Positions 42,497 to 52,348 are shown, counted from the stretch's first letter. The stretch is DNA of 64,000 bases from Lysobacter arvi (GCA_031216755.1 JARUHG010000007.1:124001-188000); one strand, 5' to 3'. A program made the numbers and translations. Notes: generated by a model not told the origin, from the letters alone.

Positions 42497-44427
42497 CGGA
42501 AGTTCGCGCACCGATGACGGACCGTCCGACGGGCGACGCAGCGCCGCTCCTCCCGCCCGAATCGCCACTGGAGATGCCGGTGCAGACGCTGCGCGCCGGT
42601 GCGTTGCGCAACCGGCGGCTTCCGACCACCCCACGCGGCATGGCGATGCGGCGGCTCGCCGTCATCGGCGGCGCGGCGCTGCTGACGCTGATCGCCACCT
42701 ACCAGATCTGGTGGGTGTTGCGCGGCGGTGGCATCGATGTCCTGGAAGGCATCCTGCTGGTGCTCTTCGTCGGCCTGTTCGCATGGATCGCGCAGGCGTT
42801 CGTGGGATCGCTCGCGGGCTTCGTGCTGATCGTCGGCGGTCATCGCGCGCGGCTCGGCCTGGATTCGGCGACGCCGCTGCCCGAGCTCGGCACGCGTACC
42901 GCGTTGCTGATGCCGACCTACAACGAAGACCCCGAGCGCCTGCTCGCCGGGCTTGAGGCGATCCACGAATCGCTGCAGGCCACCGGGCGCATCCATCAGT
43001 TCGACTTCTACGTGCTCAGCGACACCACGCGGCCGGCCATCCAGGCGCACGAGGAGCGCGCGTTCCGCAAGCTGCGCGAGCGCACCGGCGGCCACGCGAA
43101 CCTGTTCTACCGGCATCGCAAGGACAACCGCGAGCGCAAGGCGGGCAACGTCGCGGAGTGGGTGCGCCGTTTCGGCGGCGCCTATCCGCAGATGCTCATC
43201 CTGGACGCCGACAGCCTGATGACCGGCGACACGATCGTGCGCCTGGTCGGCGCGATGGAGCGCAACCCCGATGTCGCGCTGGTGCAGACGCTGCCGATGA
43301 TCGTCAACGGCAACACGCTGTTCGCGCGCATGCAGCAGTTCGCCGGACGCGTGTACGGTCCGGTGATCGCGCACGGCATCGCCTGGTGGCACGGCGCCGA
43401 AAGCAATTACTGGGGACACAACGCCATCATCCGCACGCGCGCGTTCGCCGAGCAGGGCGGATTGCCCGAACTGCGCGGCCCCAAGCCGTTTCGCGGCACC
43501 GTGCTGAGCCACGATTTCGTCGAAGCTGCGCTGTTGCGCCGCGGCGGCTGGGCGCTGCACATGGTGCCCAACCTGGGCGGCAGCTACGAGGAAGGTCCGC
43601 CGTCACTGACCGACATGCTGGTGCGCGATCGCCGCTGGTGCCAGGGCAACCTGCAGCACAGCGCGGTATTGCCCGCGCGCGGCCTGCACTGGGTGAGCCG
43701 CTGGCACCTCATGATGGGCATCGGTCATTACTTCACTTCGCCGATGTGGGCGATGCTGATGCTCGTCGGCCTGGCCATTCCGCTGGTCAACGCAGGGCTG
43801 GGCTCGGACACGTTCTTCCTCCCGGGTTTTTCGCCATCGGCGTACTGGCGCGAGCAGGATCCCGAACGTTTCCTGTGGGTGTTCATCCTGACGATGTCGG
43901 TGCTGCTGGCACCCAAGTTCATGGGCTGGCTGACACTGTTCTTCGACCGCGAGACGCGGCGGGGCTGTGGCGGCATCGTGCGTTCGTTCCTGAGCATGCT
44001 GCTGGAAACGCTGCTGGCGGCGTTGATGGCGCCGGTGACGATGTACGTGCAATCGCGCGGCGTGGCCGAAGTGCTGGCCGGCAAGGACTCCGGTTGGGAT
44101 GCGCAGCGTCGCGACGACGGCACGTTGCCGTTGTCGGGCCTGGTGCGCAGCTACGGCGGGGTGACGCTGCTGGGGGTGATCGCCGGCGTCGGTGCGTGGC
44201 TCATCTCGCCGTCGCTGGCCGCCTGGATGGCGCCGGTGATCCTCGGGCTGCTGTTGTCGATCCCGATCGTCGCGTTCACGTCGGCGCGCGGTCCGGGATT
44301 GTTCCTTCGCAGGCTGAAGATCTTTTCGATCCCCGAAGAACACACGCCGCCGGCGGTGCTGGTGCGCGCGGCGGAACTGCGCGCGAAGGTGCAGGACCAC
44401 GTGGAGCCGCCGGAGCCGCATTTGTAG
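42493..44427 (+). CDS. opgH: Glucan biosynthesis glucosyltransferase OpgH
   Basis: 644 residues from GTG 42493, which overlaps the opgG stop (GTGA); ATG 42514 is an alternative with GGAAG upstream. GT2 domain: [43 protein letters not shown] (DxD), [17 protein letters not shown] and [12 protein letters not shown] (the Q-x-x-RW-like motif). About seven membrane helices, two before the GT domain and five after. Polymerises UDP-glucose to a linear beta-1,2 glucan and exports it. Shorter than E. coli OpgH (847) because the N- and C-terminal cytoplasmic extensions are reduced. A palindromic repeat follows the stop. Confidence 0.95.
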   Translation: MTEVRAPMTDRPTGDAAPLLPPESPLEMPVQTLRAGALRNRRLPTTPRGMAMRRLAVIGGAALLTLIATYQIWWVLRGGGIDVLEGILLVLFVGLFAWIAQAFVGSLAGFVLIVGGHRARLGLDSATPLPELGTRTALLMPTYNEDPERLLAGLEAIHESLQATGRIHQFDFYVLSDTTRPAIQAHEERAFRKLRERTGGHANLFYRHRKDNRERKAGNVAEWVRRFGGAYPQMLILDADSLMTGDTIVRLVGAMERNPDVALVQTLPMIVNGNTLFARMQQFAGRVYGPVIAHGIAWWHGAESNYWGHNAIIRTRAFAEQGGLPELRGPKPFRGTVLSHDFVEAALLRRGGWALHMVPNLGGSYEEGPPSLTDMLVRDRRWCQGNLQHSAVLPARGLHWVSRWHLMMGIGHYFTSPMWAMLMLVGLAIPLVNAGLGSDTFFLPGFSPSAYWREQDPERFLWVFILTMSVLLAPKFMGWLTLFFDRETRRGCGGIVRSFLSMLLETLLAALMAPVTMYVQSRGVAEVLAGKDSGWDAQRRDDGTLPLSGLVRSYGGVTLLGVIAGVGAWLISPSLAAWMAPVILGLLLSIPIVAFTSARGPGLFLRRLKIFSIPEEHTPPAVLVRAAELRAKVQDHVEPPEPHL

Positions 44428-44439
44428 GGTGCGCTTTAG

Positions 44440-44656
44440 CCCTCTCCCTGCGGGAGAGGGTTGGGCGTGAGGGTCGGGACGTGCGCTTGCGCTCTCGGGC
44501 GCGTGCTCTGTGGACGCGTTTCCTCGCGCGCGGAGCAGGAAAACAAAGCGAAAGACGAATGGATTCCAGCTTTCGCTGGAATGACGGTGCGATTGTTTAC
44601 CGCCGAGCGAGTGCCCGATCGCTACACGCCTGCGTCCCGGCCTTCGGCGGGATGAC
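44440..44656. repeat. Composite palindromic repeat after opgH
   Basis: Stem CCCTCTCCC with its complement at 44440-44460, then GTCGGGACGTGCGCTTGCGCTCTCGG, then GATTCCAGCTTTCGCTGGAATGAC at about 44562-44585, then TCCCGGCCTTCGGCGGGATGAC at about 44635-44656. The first three parts are in the same order as in the 139-bp tandem unit at 14121-14723. The gap 44428-44726 contains no gene. Confidence 0.85.
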
Positions 44657-44726
44657 GCTCGCGTGGTTGATCGCCGGAGCGACCCCGGACACTACCGACG
44701 GCATCCCGGCTCACTGGGATTCCGCC

Positions 44727-46256
44727 TCAAACAAACTCCAGCTTCAACGCTATCCCAAGCCCCGCGATGTCTTCCGGTTCGCCTTCCAGGTCGGCGCGGA
44801 CCAGTGGGCGGGCGTCCAGCCAGCGGCGCGAGACGCACACGGTGAGCGTGTTGCCGTCGGCTTTCGCCTCCAGTTGCGGGATCGGATCGGCTTCGTGCGC
44901 GCGGTGCAGCAGCACCGCCAGCCGCAGCAGCGCCGCCAGGCGTCGTGCCGACATCAGCAACCGGTCGGGCAACGCATCGAACGCGGACTTGGGGATGCTG
45001 CGGCGATGCGTGCGCACCAGGGCGGCGAGGAACTGCTGCTGCTGTCGCGAGAAACCCGCGATGTCGGAATGCTCGACGATGTACGCGCCATGCACGTGGT
45101 ACTGGCTGTGCGCGATGGCCAGGCCGAGTTCGTGCAGGCGCGCGGCGCGCTGCAGCATCAGGCTGTCGTCGGCGTCCAGCGACCAGGCCTGTTCGACCTG
45201 TTCGAACAGCCGCAGCGCGGTGCCGACCACGCGCCGCGCCTGGCCGTCGTCGATGCCGTAGCGCTGCATCAGCGCGGCGACCGACGCGTCGCGCGGATCG
45301 TCCGCACCGCCGCGGCCGAGCATGTCGTACAGCACGCCCTCGCGCATCGCCGCCTTGCTCACGGCCATGCGCTTGAGGCCGAGTGCGTCGAATGCGGCTT
45401 CGAGAATGAGGACGCCGCCGGCAATCACGGGCCGGCGATCGGACGAGAGGCCCGGCAGGTCGATCGTTTCGATGCGGTCGGCCTGCAGCAGCCGGTCGCG
45501 CAGGACGGGCAGGGCTTCGGCGGTCACCGCGCCCTTGGTGAGTTTCATCGCCGCGCAGATGTCGCCGATGGCCTTGTTCGTGCCCGAGGCGCCGAGCGCT
45601 TCGTTCCAGCCCAGCGCACGATACGTGCCGGCGAACTGCTGGAATTCGGCCGTGACTTCGGTCAGCGCTTCCTTCCATTTCTTGCGCGAGAGCTTGCCGT
45701 TCTCGAAGAAGCGCCGCGTGGTCGCGATGCAGCCCAGCTGCAGGCTCTCGCGTTCGATCGCTTCGAAACCGGAACCGATGATGCACTCGGTGGAACCGCC
45801 GCCGATGTCGATCACCAGCCGCAGCTCGCCCGGGCGCGCGGGCTGCGCGTGCGCGACGCCGAGGTAGATCAGGCGCGCTTCCTCTCGGCCCGCGACGACT
45901 TCGATGGCGTGGCCGAGCGCGGTTTCCGCCGGCATCAGGAACGCCTGCGGCACCGCGAGCCGCCGCACGGTGTTGGTCGCGATGGCGCGCACGCGCTGCG
46001 GCGGGATGTCGCGGATGCGCTGGCCGAACCGCGCCAGGCATTCGAGCGCGCGCTGTCGCACGTCCGGCGCCAGGCCGCCCTTGCGGTCCAGGCCTTCGGC
46101 CAGACGGACGGTCTCGCGCAGGCGGTCGACGATGCGCAACTGGCCGAGCACGTAACGTGCGACGACCATGTGGAAGCTGTTGGAACCAAGGTCGACGGCG
46201 GCCAGCAGGTCGCCATCGACGAGCGGCAGTTTGCTTGTGGGGAAGGCGTCGCTCAT
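44727..46256 (-). CDS. ppx: Exopolyphosphatase
   Basis: 509 residues. Removes terminal phosphate from polyphosphate, and may also hydrolyse pppGpp. ASKHA-fold motifs: LLAAVDLGSNSFHMVVARYV (phosphate 1), REEARLIYLGVAHAQ, LRLVIDIGGGSTECIIGSGFEAIERESLQLGCI (phosphate 2), then the C-terminal HD-like helical domain with LHELGLAIAHSQYHVHGAYIVEHSDIAGFSRQQQ. ATG 46256 chosen; a GTG two codons upstream is possible. Separated from ppk by 89 bp; same strand as ppk, phoR and phoB, forming a phosphate-storage block. Confidence 0.95.
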   Translation of the reverse strand: MSDAFPTSKLPLVDGDLLAAVDLGSNSFHMVVARYVLGQLRIVDRLRETVRLAEGLDRKGGLAPDVRQRALECLARFGQRIRDIPPQRVRAIATNTVRRLAVPQAFLMPAETALGHAIEVVAGREEARLIYLGVAHAQPARPGELRLVIDIGGGSTECIIGSGFEAIERESLQLGCIATTRRFFENGKLSRKKWKEALTEVTAEFQQFAGTYRALGWNEALGASGTNKAIGDICAAMKLTKGAVTAEALPVLRDRLLQADRIETIDLPGLSSDRRPVIAGGVLILEAAFDALGLKRMAVSKAAMREGVLYDMLGRGGADDPRDASVAALMQRYGIDDGQARRVVGTALRLFEQVEQAWSLDADDSLMLQRAARLHELGLAIAHSQYHVHGAYIVEHSDIAGFSRQQQQFLAALVRTHRRSIPKSAFDALPDRLLMSARRLAALLRLAVLLHRAHEADPIPQLEAKADGNTLTVCVSRRWLDARPLVRADLEGEPEDIAGLGIALKLEFV

Positions 46257-46345
46257 GCGCACATGATCCCCGGTCGCCCCGGCGCCCGTAAATGGGGACG
46301 AACCTCACGACCTGCCTTCACGCGCCGGTCCATGGCCGCGCCGTA

Positions 46346-48436
46346 TTACGCGCCGACGTTGCCGAGCAGCGAAAGTTGCGCCGAGTGGGGCGTCTCGCCC
46401 GGCGCGGGCGACAGGCGGTCGTAACCGCCGTCGGACTGGAGGGTCCAGGCGCTGCAGTTGTCGGCGAGGTAATTCGCCAGCGCCTCCTCGTACACCCGCT
46501 GCGCGAGCTCGGGCGCGAGGATCGGAAAGCCCGTCTCGATGCGGCGGAGGAGGTTGCGCTCGAGCCAGTCGGCGCTGGAGCAGAACAGGTCCGGGTCGCC
46601 GTCGTTGGCGAACCAGTACACGCGGTGGTGCTCGAGGAAACGCCCGACGATCGAGCGCACGCGGATGTTGTCGGAGATGCCCGGAAGCCCCGGGCGCAGC
46701 GTACATGCGCCGCGCACGACCAGGTCGATCTGCACGCCCGCCTGCGAGGCCATGTAGAGCGCGCGCACGACCTGCGGCTCGTTCAGGGCGTTCATCTTGG
46801 CGATGATGCGCGCGGGCTTTCCGGCCTTCGCGTGGCGCGTTTCGCGATCGATGCGCTTGAGCACGCCCGCGTGCAGCGTGAAGGGCGATTGCAGCAGGCG
46901 CTTGAGCTTGATCGTCGGCGCAAGCCCCGACAGCTGCTGGAAGATCAGGTGGACGTCGTTGCCGATGTCCGGGTCGGCGGTGAACAGTCCGAAGTCGGTG
47001 TAAACGCGCGCGGTGCCGCTGTGGTAATTGCCGGTGCCCAGGTGCACGTAGCGACGCAGCTTGCGGCCTTCGCGGCGCACGATGAGCATCATCTTGGCGT
47101 GCGTCTTGTAGCCGACCACGCCGTACACGACCTGCACGCCGGCGTCCTGCAGCCGGTCCGCGAGGCCGAGGTTGGCTTCCTCGTCGAAGCGCGCGCGCAG
47201 TTCGACCACGACGGTCACGTCCTTGCCGTTGCGCGCCGCCTGCACGAGGCTGTCGACGATCGGCGACTCCTTACCGGTGCGGTACAGGGTCTGCTTGATC
47301 GCCAGCACGTTCGGGTCCTCGGCGGCCTGCTTGAGCAGTTCCAGCACCGGCGTGAACGCGTCGAACGGATGGTGCAGCAGCACGTCGCCTTCGGCGATCT
47401 TGTCGAACATCGCCTCCACGCCGGACAGCTGGCGCGGCTGGAACGGCAGGAATTTCAGGTCCGGGCGCTGCACCAGGTCGTACACCTGGATCACGCGGTT
47501 GAGGTTCACCGGCCCGTTGATGCGGTACACCGCGTTCTCGGTGAGGTCGAAGTTCTCCAGCAGCGTGCGCACGATGTCGTCGGGGCACTGCTCTGCGATT
47601 TCCAGCCGCACCGCGCGCAGGTAGCCGCGCCCGACGAGTTCGTCGCGCAAGGCGAGCGCGAGGTTCTCGACTTCGTCCTCGTCGACGATGAGTTCGGAAT
47701 TGCGCGTGACGCGGAACTGGTACGCGCCTTTCACCTGCATGCCGGGGAAGAGTTCGTCGACGAACGCCGACAGCACGGCCGAGAGGAACACGAAATCGTG
47801 CGTGCCGCCGGACACGTCCTCGGGAATCTGGATGATGCGCGGCAGCGAGCGCGGTGCGCGCACGATCGCCAGGTGGCCTTCGCGGCCGAACGCGTCCTTG
47901 CCCTTGAGCACGACGACGATGTTCAGCGACTTGTTGAGGATCTTCGGGAACGGATGCGCGGGGTCCAGGCCCAGCGGCGAGAGCACCGGCATGATCTCGT
48001 CGCGGAAGTACTCGCGCAGCCACTGCGTCTGCTGCTCGCTCCAGCCATCGCGATGCATCACGCGCACGCCGGCTTCCCCCAGCGCGGGGCGGAGCACGTC
48101 GTTCCAGCATTCGTACTGCGCACGCACCAGCTCCGCGGCGCGGTCGTGGATGCGCGCGAGCACGGTGGCGGGCGCGAGTCCGTCCGGGCCGGGCGGCACG
48201 CCCAGATCCTGCGCGTGGCGCAGCGTGCCGGCGCGGATCTCGAAGAACTCGTCGAGGTTGGTGCAGGAAATGCACAGGTAACGCAGGCGTTCGAGCAGCG
48301 GCACCTGCGGGTCCTGCGCCTGCGCGAGCACGCGGAAGTTGAAGTCCAGCGCGGACAGTTCGCGATTGAAGTACAGCGCGCTGTCGCGCAGCGGGTCGGT
48401 TTCGAGCGGCGTGGCCTCGAGGGCGGCGGCGTTCAT
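46346..48436 (-). CDS. ppk: Polyphosphate kinase 1
   Basis: 696 residues. Synthesises polyphosphate from ATP. N-terminal domain opens LYFNRELSALDFNFRVLAQAQDP. The catalytic histidines lie in YGVVGYKTHAKMMLIVRREGRKLRRYVHLGTGNYHSGTARVYTDFGLF: the autophosphorylated His in THAKM and the second His in NYHSGT. The C-terminal region has LVVRGACTLRPGLPG and VGRFLEHHRVYWFANDGDPDLFCSSADWLERNL. The ATG overlaps the phoR stop (ATGA), so translation is coupled to the phosphate sensor. Confidence 0.97.
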   Translation of the reverse strand: MNAAALEATPLETDPLRDSALYFNRELSALDFNFRVLAQAQDPQVPLLERLRYLCISCTNLDEFFEIRAGTLRHAQDLGVPPGPDGLAPATVLARIHDRAAELVRAQYECWNDVLRPALGEAGVRVMHRDGWSEQQTQWLREYFRDEIMPVLSPLGLDPAHPFPKILNKSLNIVVVLKGKDAFGREGHLAIVRAPRSLPRIIQIPEDVSGGTHDFVFLSAVLSAFVDELFPGMQVKGAYQFRVTRNSELIVDEDEVENLALALRDELVGRGYLRAVRLEIAEQCPDDIVRTLLENFDLTENAVYRINGPVNLNRVIQVYDLVQRPDLKFLPFQPRQLSGVEAMFDKIAEGDVLLHHPFDAFTPVLELLKQAAEDPNVLAIKQTLYRTGKESPIVDSLVQAARNGKDVTVVVELRARFDEEANLGLADRLQDAGVQVVYGVVGYKTHAKMMLIVRREGRKLRRYVHLGTGNYHSGTARVYTDFGLFTADPDIGNDVHLIFQQLSGLAPTIKLKRLLQSPFTLHAGVLKRIDRETRHAKAGKPARIIAKMNALNEPQVVRALYMASQAGVQIDLVVRGACTLRPGLPGISDNIRVRSIVGRFLEHHRVYWFANDGDPDLFCSSADWLERNLLRRIETGFPILAPELAQRVYEEALANYLADNCSAWTLQSDGGYDRLSPAPGETPHSAQLSLLGNVGA

Positions 48437-49761
48437 GGCAGGACCTCGGAATACGCGATTTCATCGCGCGGGCGCACGCGATCGGCGCCGAAGTGGCAGG
48501 AGAACGTGCTGCCGCGACCGACTTCGCTGGTGATCTCCAGCCGCGCCTGGTGCAGGTTGAGCACGTGCTTGACGATGGAAAGCCCGAGCCCCGTGCCGCC
48601 GCTCTCGCGCGAACGGCTGGTGGAGACGCGGTAGAAACGCTCGGTGATGCGCGGCAGGTGCGCGGCCGGGATCCCGTAGCCGCTGTCGGTCACTTCCAGC
48701 ACCGCGCCCTTGTCTTCGCGGCGGAAGCGGACGCGGATGGTGCCGCCGGCCGGCGTGTAGCGCACGGCGTTGCTGACGAGGTTGGAGAAGGCGCTGTGCA
48801 GTTCCTTGTTCGAACCCCACAGGTCCACGCCGGCCGTGTCCTCGACGATCACGTCATGGCGCCCCTGGCTCAGCGCGGCGGCCTCGCGCCGCAGCGTGGC
48901 GATCATCGGCGCCATCGCGACGGTTTCCTCGGCCGGCAGGCTGTCCTGCGATTCCAGGCGCGAGAGCATCAGCAGGTCTTCGACCAGCTGCGTCATGCGC
49001 TGCGATTGGCGTTGCATCTCGGCGAGCATCGGCGCCCAGTCCGGGTGTTCGTCGGGATCGAGCATGTCGAGGTAACCATGCACCACGGTCAACGGCGTGC
49101 GCAGTTCGTGCGAAACGTTGGCGACGAAATCGCGGCGCATCTGTTCCAGCTGCAGCAGACGGCTCACGTCGCGCGCGACCAGCATCCACAGGTCGTCCGA
49201 ATAGGGGATCAGGCGAAGGCTGAGCGTGACGGCCGGGTTCCAGGGCGAGGCGATCTCCAGCGTCTCCGCATTGCGTCCCGACGCCAGCCAGTGCGACAGC
49301 TGCAGCGGCTGCAGCCGATCCGCCAGCGGGGCGCCGATGTCGCGGGGGTAGCGCAACTGCAGCAGGCTGTTGGCCGAATGGTTGAACCACTGGATGCGCT
49401 GGCTGTTGCGTTCCACCACGACGATGGCGTCGGGCATCGCCGCCGCGGCGGCGCGGTAGGCGCGCAGCATCTCGATGAGGCGTTTCTTGCGTGCGCGCAT
49501 TTCGGACTGGCTGCGGTGAAGCAGGCGATCGAGTTCGTTCCAGATGCCTTCGCCCAGCGGCGGCTTGAGTCGCTGGCGGGCAGTGAGCCGCAACAGCACG
49601 TTGCGAAGGCGCCAGTAGTGCCACGCGACCACCCCCAGCGCCGCGAAGGTGATGACCGGCCAGGGATAGCCGATCGCCAGGCCCAGCAGCGCCGCGCCCA
49701 TGAGGATCAGGGCGAGCTGGCCGAGGGTTCGCAGCCAGGCGGAGTGGGATCGGGGCGGCAT
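48433..49761 (-). CDS. phoR: Phosphate regulon sensor histidine kinase PhoR
   Basis: 442 residues. Two close N-terminal membrane helices (LGQLALILMGAALLGLAIGYP and WPVITFAALGVVAWHYW) and no periplasmic domain, as in PhoR; a PAS domain with AMPDAIVVVERNSQRIQWFNHSANSLL; then H-box VANVSHELRTPLTVVHGYLDML, N-box SNLVSNAVRYTPAGG, G1 VTDSGYGIP and G2 GGTGLGLSIVKHVL. It phosphorylates PhoB at low phosphate. A 126-bp gap to phoB contains a GGGA inverted repeat. The stop overlaps ppk (ATGA). PhoU and Pst genes are not in this window. Confidence 0.95.
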   Translation of the reverse strand: MPPRSHSAWLRTLGQLALILMGAALLGLAIGYPWPVITFAALGVVAWHYWRLRNVLLRLTARQRLKPPLGEGIWNELDRLLHRSQSEMRARKKRLIEMLRAYRAAAAAMPDAIVVVERNSQRIQWFNHSANSLLQLRYPRDIGAPLADRLQPLQLSHWLASGRNAETLEIASPWNPAVTLSLRLIPYSDDLWMLVARDVSRLLQLEQMRRDFVANVSHELRTPLTVVHGYLDMLDPDEHPDWAPMLAEMQRQSQRMTQLVEDLLMLSRLESQDSLPAEETVAMAPMIATLRREAAALSQGRHDVIVEDTAGVDLWGSNKELHSAFSNLVSNAVRYTPAGGTIRVRFRREDKGAVLEVTDSGYGIPAAHLPRITERFYRVSTSRSRESGGTGLGLSIVKHVLNLHQARLEITSEVGRGSTFSCHFGADRVRPRDEIAYSEVLP

Positions 49762-49762
49762 G

Positions 49763-49882
49763 GGGTGGTCGGGATTCGGGATGGGGGATTGGTGGAAGCG
49801 AAGAGGGGGCGGTTTACGGATGGTAATCGGCTGACCTGCCGCTTTTTCCGGATGCCCAATCCCGAATCTCGAATCCCGGGTC
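49763..49882. repeat. GGGA-rich inverted-repeat element (copy 3), between phoB and phoR
   Basis: Left arm GTCGGGATTCGGGATGGGG at 49769-49787 with GGATTGG beyond. Right arm, inverse sense, CCCAATCCCGAATCTCGAAT starting 49855 and ending TCCCGGG near 49880. Arms bracket about 60 bp. The heptad type GGGATTC is one of two sequence variants; copies 1 and 2 use GGGACC. Confidence 0.65.
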
Positions 49883-49887
49883 GGACC

Positions 49888-50595
49888 TCACGCCTCGACC
49901 GACGCGGAAAACCGGTATCCCGCCCCGCGAACGGTCTGCACCATGCCGTCGAGCTGGTGCGGTTCCAGCGTCTTGCGCAGGCGGCGGATGTGAACGTCGA
50001 CCGTGCGCTCCTCCACGTACACGCTGCCGCCCCAGACGTGGTCCAGCAACTGTGTGCGGGTGTACACGCGCTCGGGATGGGTCATGAAGAAGTGCAGCAG
50101 GCGGTATTCGGTCGGGCCGATCTGCACCGGCTGGTCGCCTTCGCCGACGTGCGCGAAGACGCGATGCGCGGCGCCGTCGATGCGAAGCGGCCCGACGGCG
50201 ACGCTGCCGTCCTCGTCGTCCTCGCGCGAGCGGCGCAGGACCGCACGGATGCGGGCCAGCAGTTCGCGGGCGGAGAACGGCTTGACGACGTAGTCGTCGA
50301 CGCCGGCCTCGAGGCCGCCGACGCGGTCGTTCTCCTCGCCGCGGGCGGTGAGCATGATGATCGGGATCTCGCGCGTCAGCTGGTCCTTGCGCCAGCGGCG
50401 GGCGAGTTCCAGGCCGCTGGTGCCCGGCAGCATCCAGTCGAGCAGGATGAGGTCGGGCACGCGGTCGGCGATGGCGGCCTGCGCTTCGCGGGCGTCGCCG
50501 GCGTGGACGGGTTCGTATTCGCCCTTGCGCAGGGCAAAGGACACCATGTCGCGGATGGCAGGTTCGTCTTCGACGATCAGGATGCGCTTCTGCAC
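49888..50595 (-). CDS. phoB: Phosphate regulon response regulator PhoB
   Basis: 235 residues from GTG 50595, giving VQKRILIVEDEPAIRDMVSFALRKGEYEPVHAGDAREAQ, the start seen in relatives. A TTG 11 codons upstream would add residues without homology. Receiver: LILLDWMLPGTSGLELARRWR (phospho-Asp), IIMLTARGEENDRVGGLEAGVDDYVVKPFSARELLARI. Winged helix: IGPTEYRLLHFFMTHPERVYTRTQLLDHVWGGSVYVEERTVDVHIRRLRKTL. A PHO-box-like pair lies 54 nt upstream, consistent with autoactivation at low phosphate. Confidence 0.95.
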   Translation of the reverse strand: MQKRILIVEDEPAIRDMVSFALRKGEYEPVHAGDAREAQAAIADRVPDLILLDWMLPGTSGLELARRWRKDQLTREIPIIMLTARGEENDRVGGLEAGVDDYVVKPFSARELLARIRAVLRRSREDDEDGSVAVGPLRIDGAAHRVFAHVGEGDQPVQIGPTEYRLLHFFMTHPERVYTRTQLLDHVWGGSVYVEERTVDVHIRRLRKTLEPHQLDGMVQTVRGAGYRFSASVEA

Positions 50596-50648
50596 GCGGT
50601 CACCGGGAGCGTAGGGGGGCTTTGGCAAGCCGCATCAGTACACTACCG

Positions 50649-50670
50649 TTTTATGACGGACCCGTGACAC
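50649..50670 (-). promoter_or_regulatory. PHO-box-like element upstream of phoB
   Basis: Minus strand reads GTGTCACGGGT then CCGTCATAAAA, two units at an 11-nt period that resemble the PHO box CTGTCAT-A4-CTGTCAC. A third, weaker unit CGGTAGTGTAC follows. The promoter -10 would lie just downstream. Confidence 0.55.
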
Positions 50671-50698
50671 GGTCATCCAGGCCGCGAGCGGCAAAGGT

Positions 50699-52348
50699 TT
50701 ACTGCCGTCGCAGATCCTCGTCGCGGATGCCTTGGCGCTTGAGTTCGAGCACCGTCGGCGTGATCGCGGCGATGCGGGCCTCGATCCGCGCACGGGCGTA
50801 ATAGTCCAGATCGGACCGGCGCTTCAACGTGTTCAGCTGCACCAGGGCCTGTTCGGGACGGCCGTTCAGGTAGGCGGCTTCCGCATACGCCTCGCCGGCG
50901 CGCACCGGGTCGTCGGCCATGTCGCAGGCCCGGGCGAACACACGCTGGAACTGTGCATCGTTGGCCGAACTGCCCAGCAGCGGCCGCAAAATCTCCTGCG
51001 CGCGACGACCCGCGGCGGCGTTGCCGCGCTCGGCCAATACGTCCGCGTAGCTGAGCACGACGGCACGATTGCGCGGGGTCTGGCGCAGCAGCGACTCGAA
51101 GCGCGCATCGGCCGATGCGGCCTTGCCGCTCTTCGATTCTGCTTCGGCGAGGGCGAGCGTGATCCACACATCGCCCGGGTTCTTCTGCAGCAGCGTGCCC
51201 AGCGTCGCCGCCGCGGCCGCGGGCTGGTTCGCGCGCAGCTGCGCGTACGCCAGGCCGTACCGCTGCGCATCGGTGCGCTTGCCTGCGTCGCCCATCCGTT
51301 CGTATTCGCGGATCGCATCGCTGGGCGTGTTGGCGCTGAGCACGCGCAGGCGTTCGCGCGCGTACTCGAAGCGGCCCGTGCCGCCGGCGCCGAACGCGCT
51401 CCCGAGGTTCGCCTGCAGCGTCGGCGGCAGCAGCGGGTTGATCGCGCCATCGCTGGCGAATTGCGGCCGCGGCGCGCTTTCTTCCTCGCACTGCGCGGGG
51501 CCGTCCGGATCGCGCACGCAGACCTGGCTGGTGCCGCGCTCGCGCCGGATCCGCGCGGCCCGATCCTTGGCCTCGGTGATGCGCGTGATGGTGACCGGGT
51601 GCGTCATCAGCCAGTCCGGCGATTCGCCCCAGTAATTGGCGCCGTTGCTGCGCGAGCGCGCCTGCATGATGGTGAAGAAATCCGCCATCGCCTCCGGGTC
51701 GTAATCGCTTCGGGCCAGGGTCTGGATGCCCAAGCGGTCGGCTTCGGATTCGTTGGCGCGCGTGTAGTTGATCTGGCGCTGCTGCATCAGGCCCATCGCG
51801 CCGGCCATCGCTGCTTGCGCGGCGTCGTCGGACGAGTTGCTGTCGGAGGCCTGCGCGGCCACGATCGCGCCGAGCATCGCCAGCAGGATCGGCAACTGGT
51901 CGCGCTGCGCGCGTTCGGCGCCGCGGAGCACGTGCTGCTGGGTGACGTGGGCGATTTCGTGCGACAGCACGCCCGCGACTTCGTCCTCGCGATCGGCGGC
52001 CAGGATGAGGCCCGAGTTCACGCCGATGTAGCCGCCCAGGGTGGCGAAGGCGTTGATCTGCCGCTCGCGCAGCATGAAGAAGGTGAACGGCTGCTTCGGC
52101 TGGTCGCTGTGGGCGGCCAGTCGCGTGCCGAGGGTGTCGAGCCAGCTGTCGATCAGCGGGTCTTCGAGCAGGTAGTCGTAGTGGCGCAACTGCGCCAGCA
52201 TCATCGCGCCGTACTCTTCCTGCTGCCGCGGGCTCAGCAGTTCGCCCGCGGACGAGCCGATATCGGGCAGTCGCGATTCCTGCGCCGGCGCGCACAGGCT
52301 GGCGACGGCAAGGGTCAAGGCGGCGACGGGCAGGACGATGCGGCGCAA
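50699..52348 (-). CDS. M48 family periplasmic metalloprotease/chaperone (BepA-like) with TPR repeats
   Basis: 549 residues from TTG 52348, which has AGAGGGAG 5 nt upstream; ATG 52414 would add 22 residues before the signal. Signal peptide core RRIVLPVAALTLAVASLCAPAQ. Zinc site: VAGVLSHEIAHVTQQHVLRG (HExxH) and the third ligand in TRANESEADRLGIQTLARSDYDPEAMADFF. The C-terminal 200 residues form tetratricopeptide-like helices (YERMGDAGKRTDAQRYGLAYAQLRANQPAAAAATLGTLLQKNPGD). BepA promotes LptD assembly and clears misassembled outer membrane proteins; this is the likely role. Longer than E. coli BepA (487). Confidence 0.88.
   Translation of the reverse strand: MRRIVLPVAALTLAVASLCAPAQESRLPDIGSSAGELLSPRQQEEYGAMMLAQLRHYDYLLEDPLIDSWLDTLGTRLAAHSDQPKQPFTFFMLRERQINAFATLGGYIGVNSGLILAADREDEVAGVLSHEIAHVTQQHVLRGAERAQRDQLPILLAMLGAIVAAQASDSNSSDDAAQAAMAGAMGLMQQRQINYTRANESEADRLGIQTLARSDYDPEAMADFFTIMQARSRSNGANYWGESPDWLMTHPVTITRITEAKDRAARIRRERGTSQVCVRDPDGPAQCEEESAPRPQFASDGAINPLLPPTLQANLGSAFGAGGTGRFEYARERLRVLSANTPSDAIREYERMGDAGKRTDAQRYGLAYAQLRANQPAAAAATLGTLLQKNPGDVWITLALAEAESKSGKAASADARFESLLRQTPRNRAVVLSYADVLAERGNAAAGRRAQEILRPLLGSSANDAQFQRVFARACDMADDPVRAGEAYAEAAYLNGRPEQALVQLNTLKRRSDLDYYARARIEARIAAITPTVLELKRQGIRDEDLRRQ

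Noticed and set aside
43158-46424. 1088-codon plus-strand frame from opgH into ppx
   Set aside because: An alternative frame of opgH that continues through repeats and antisense of ppx; no conserved sequence.
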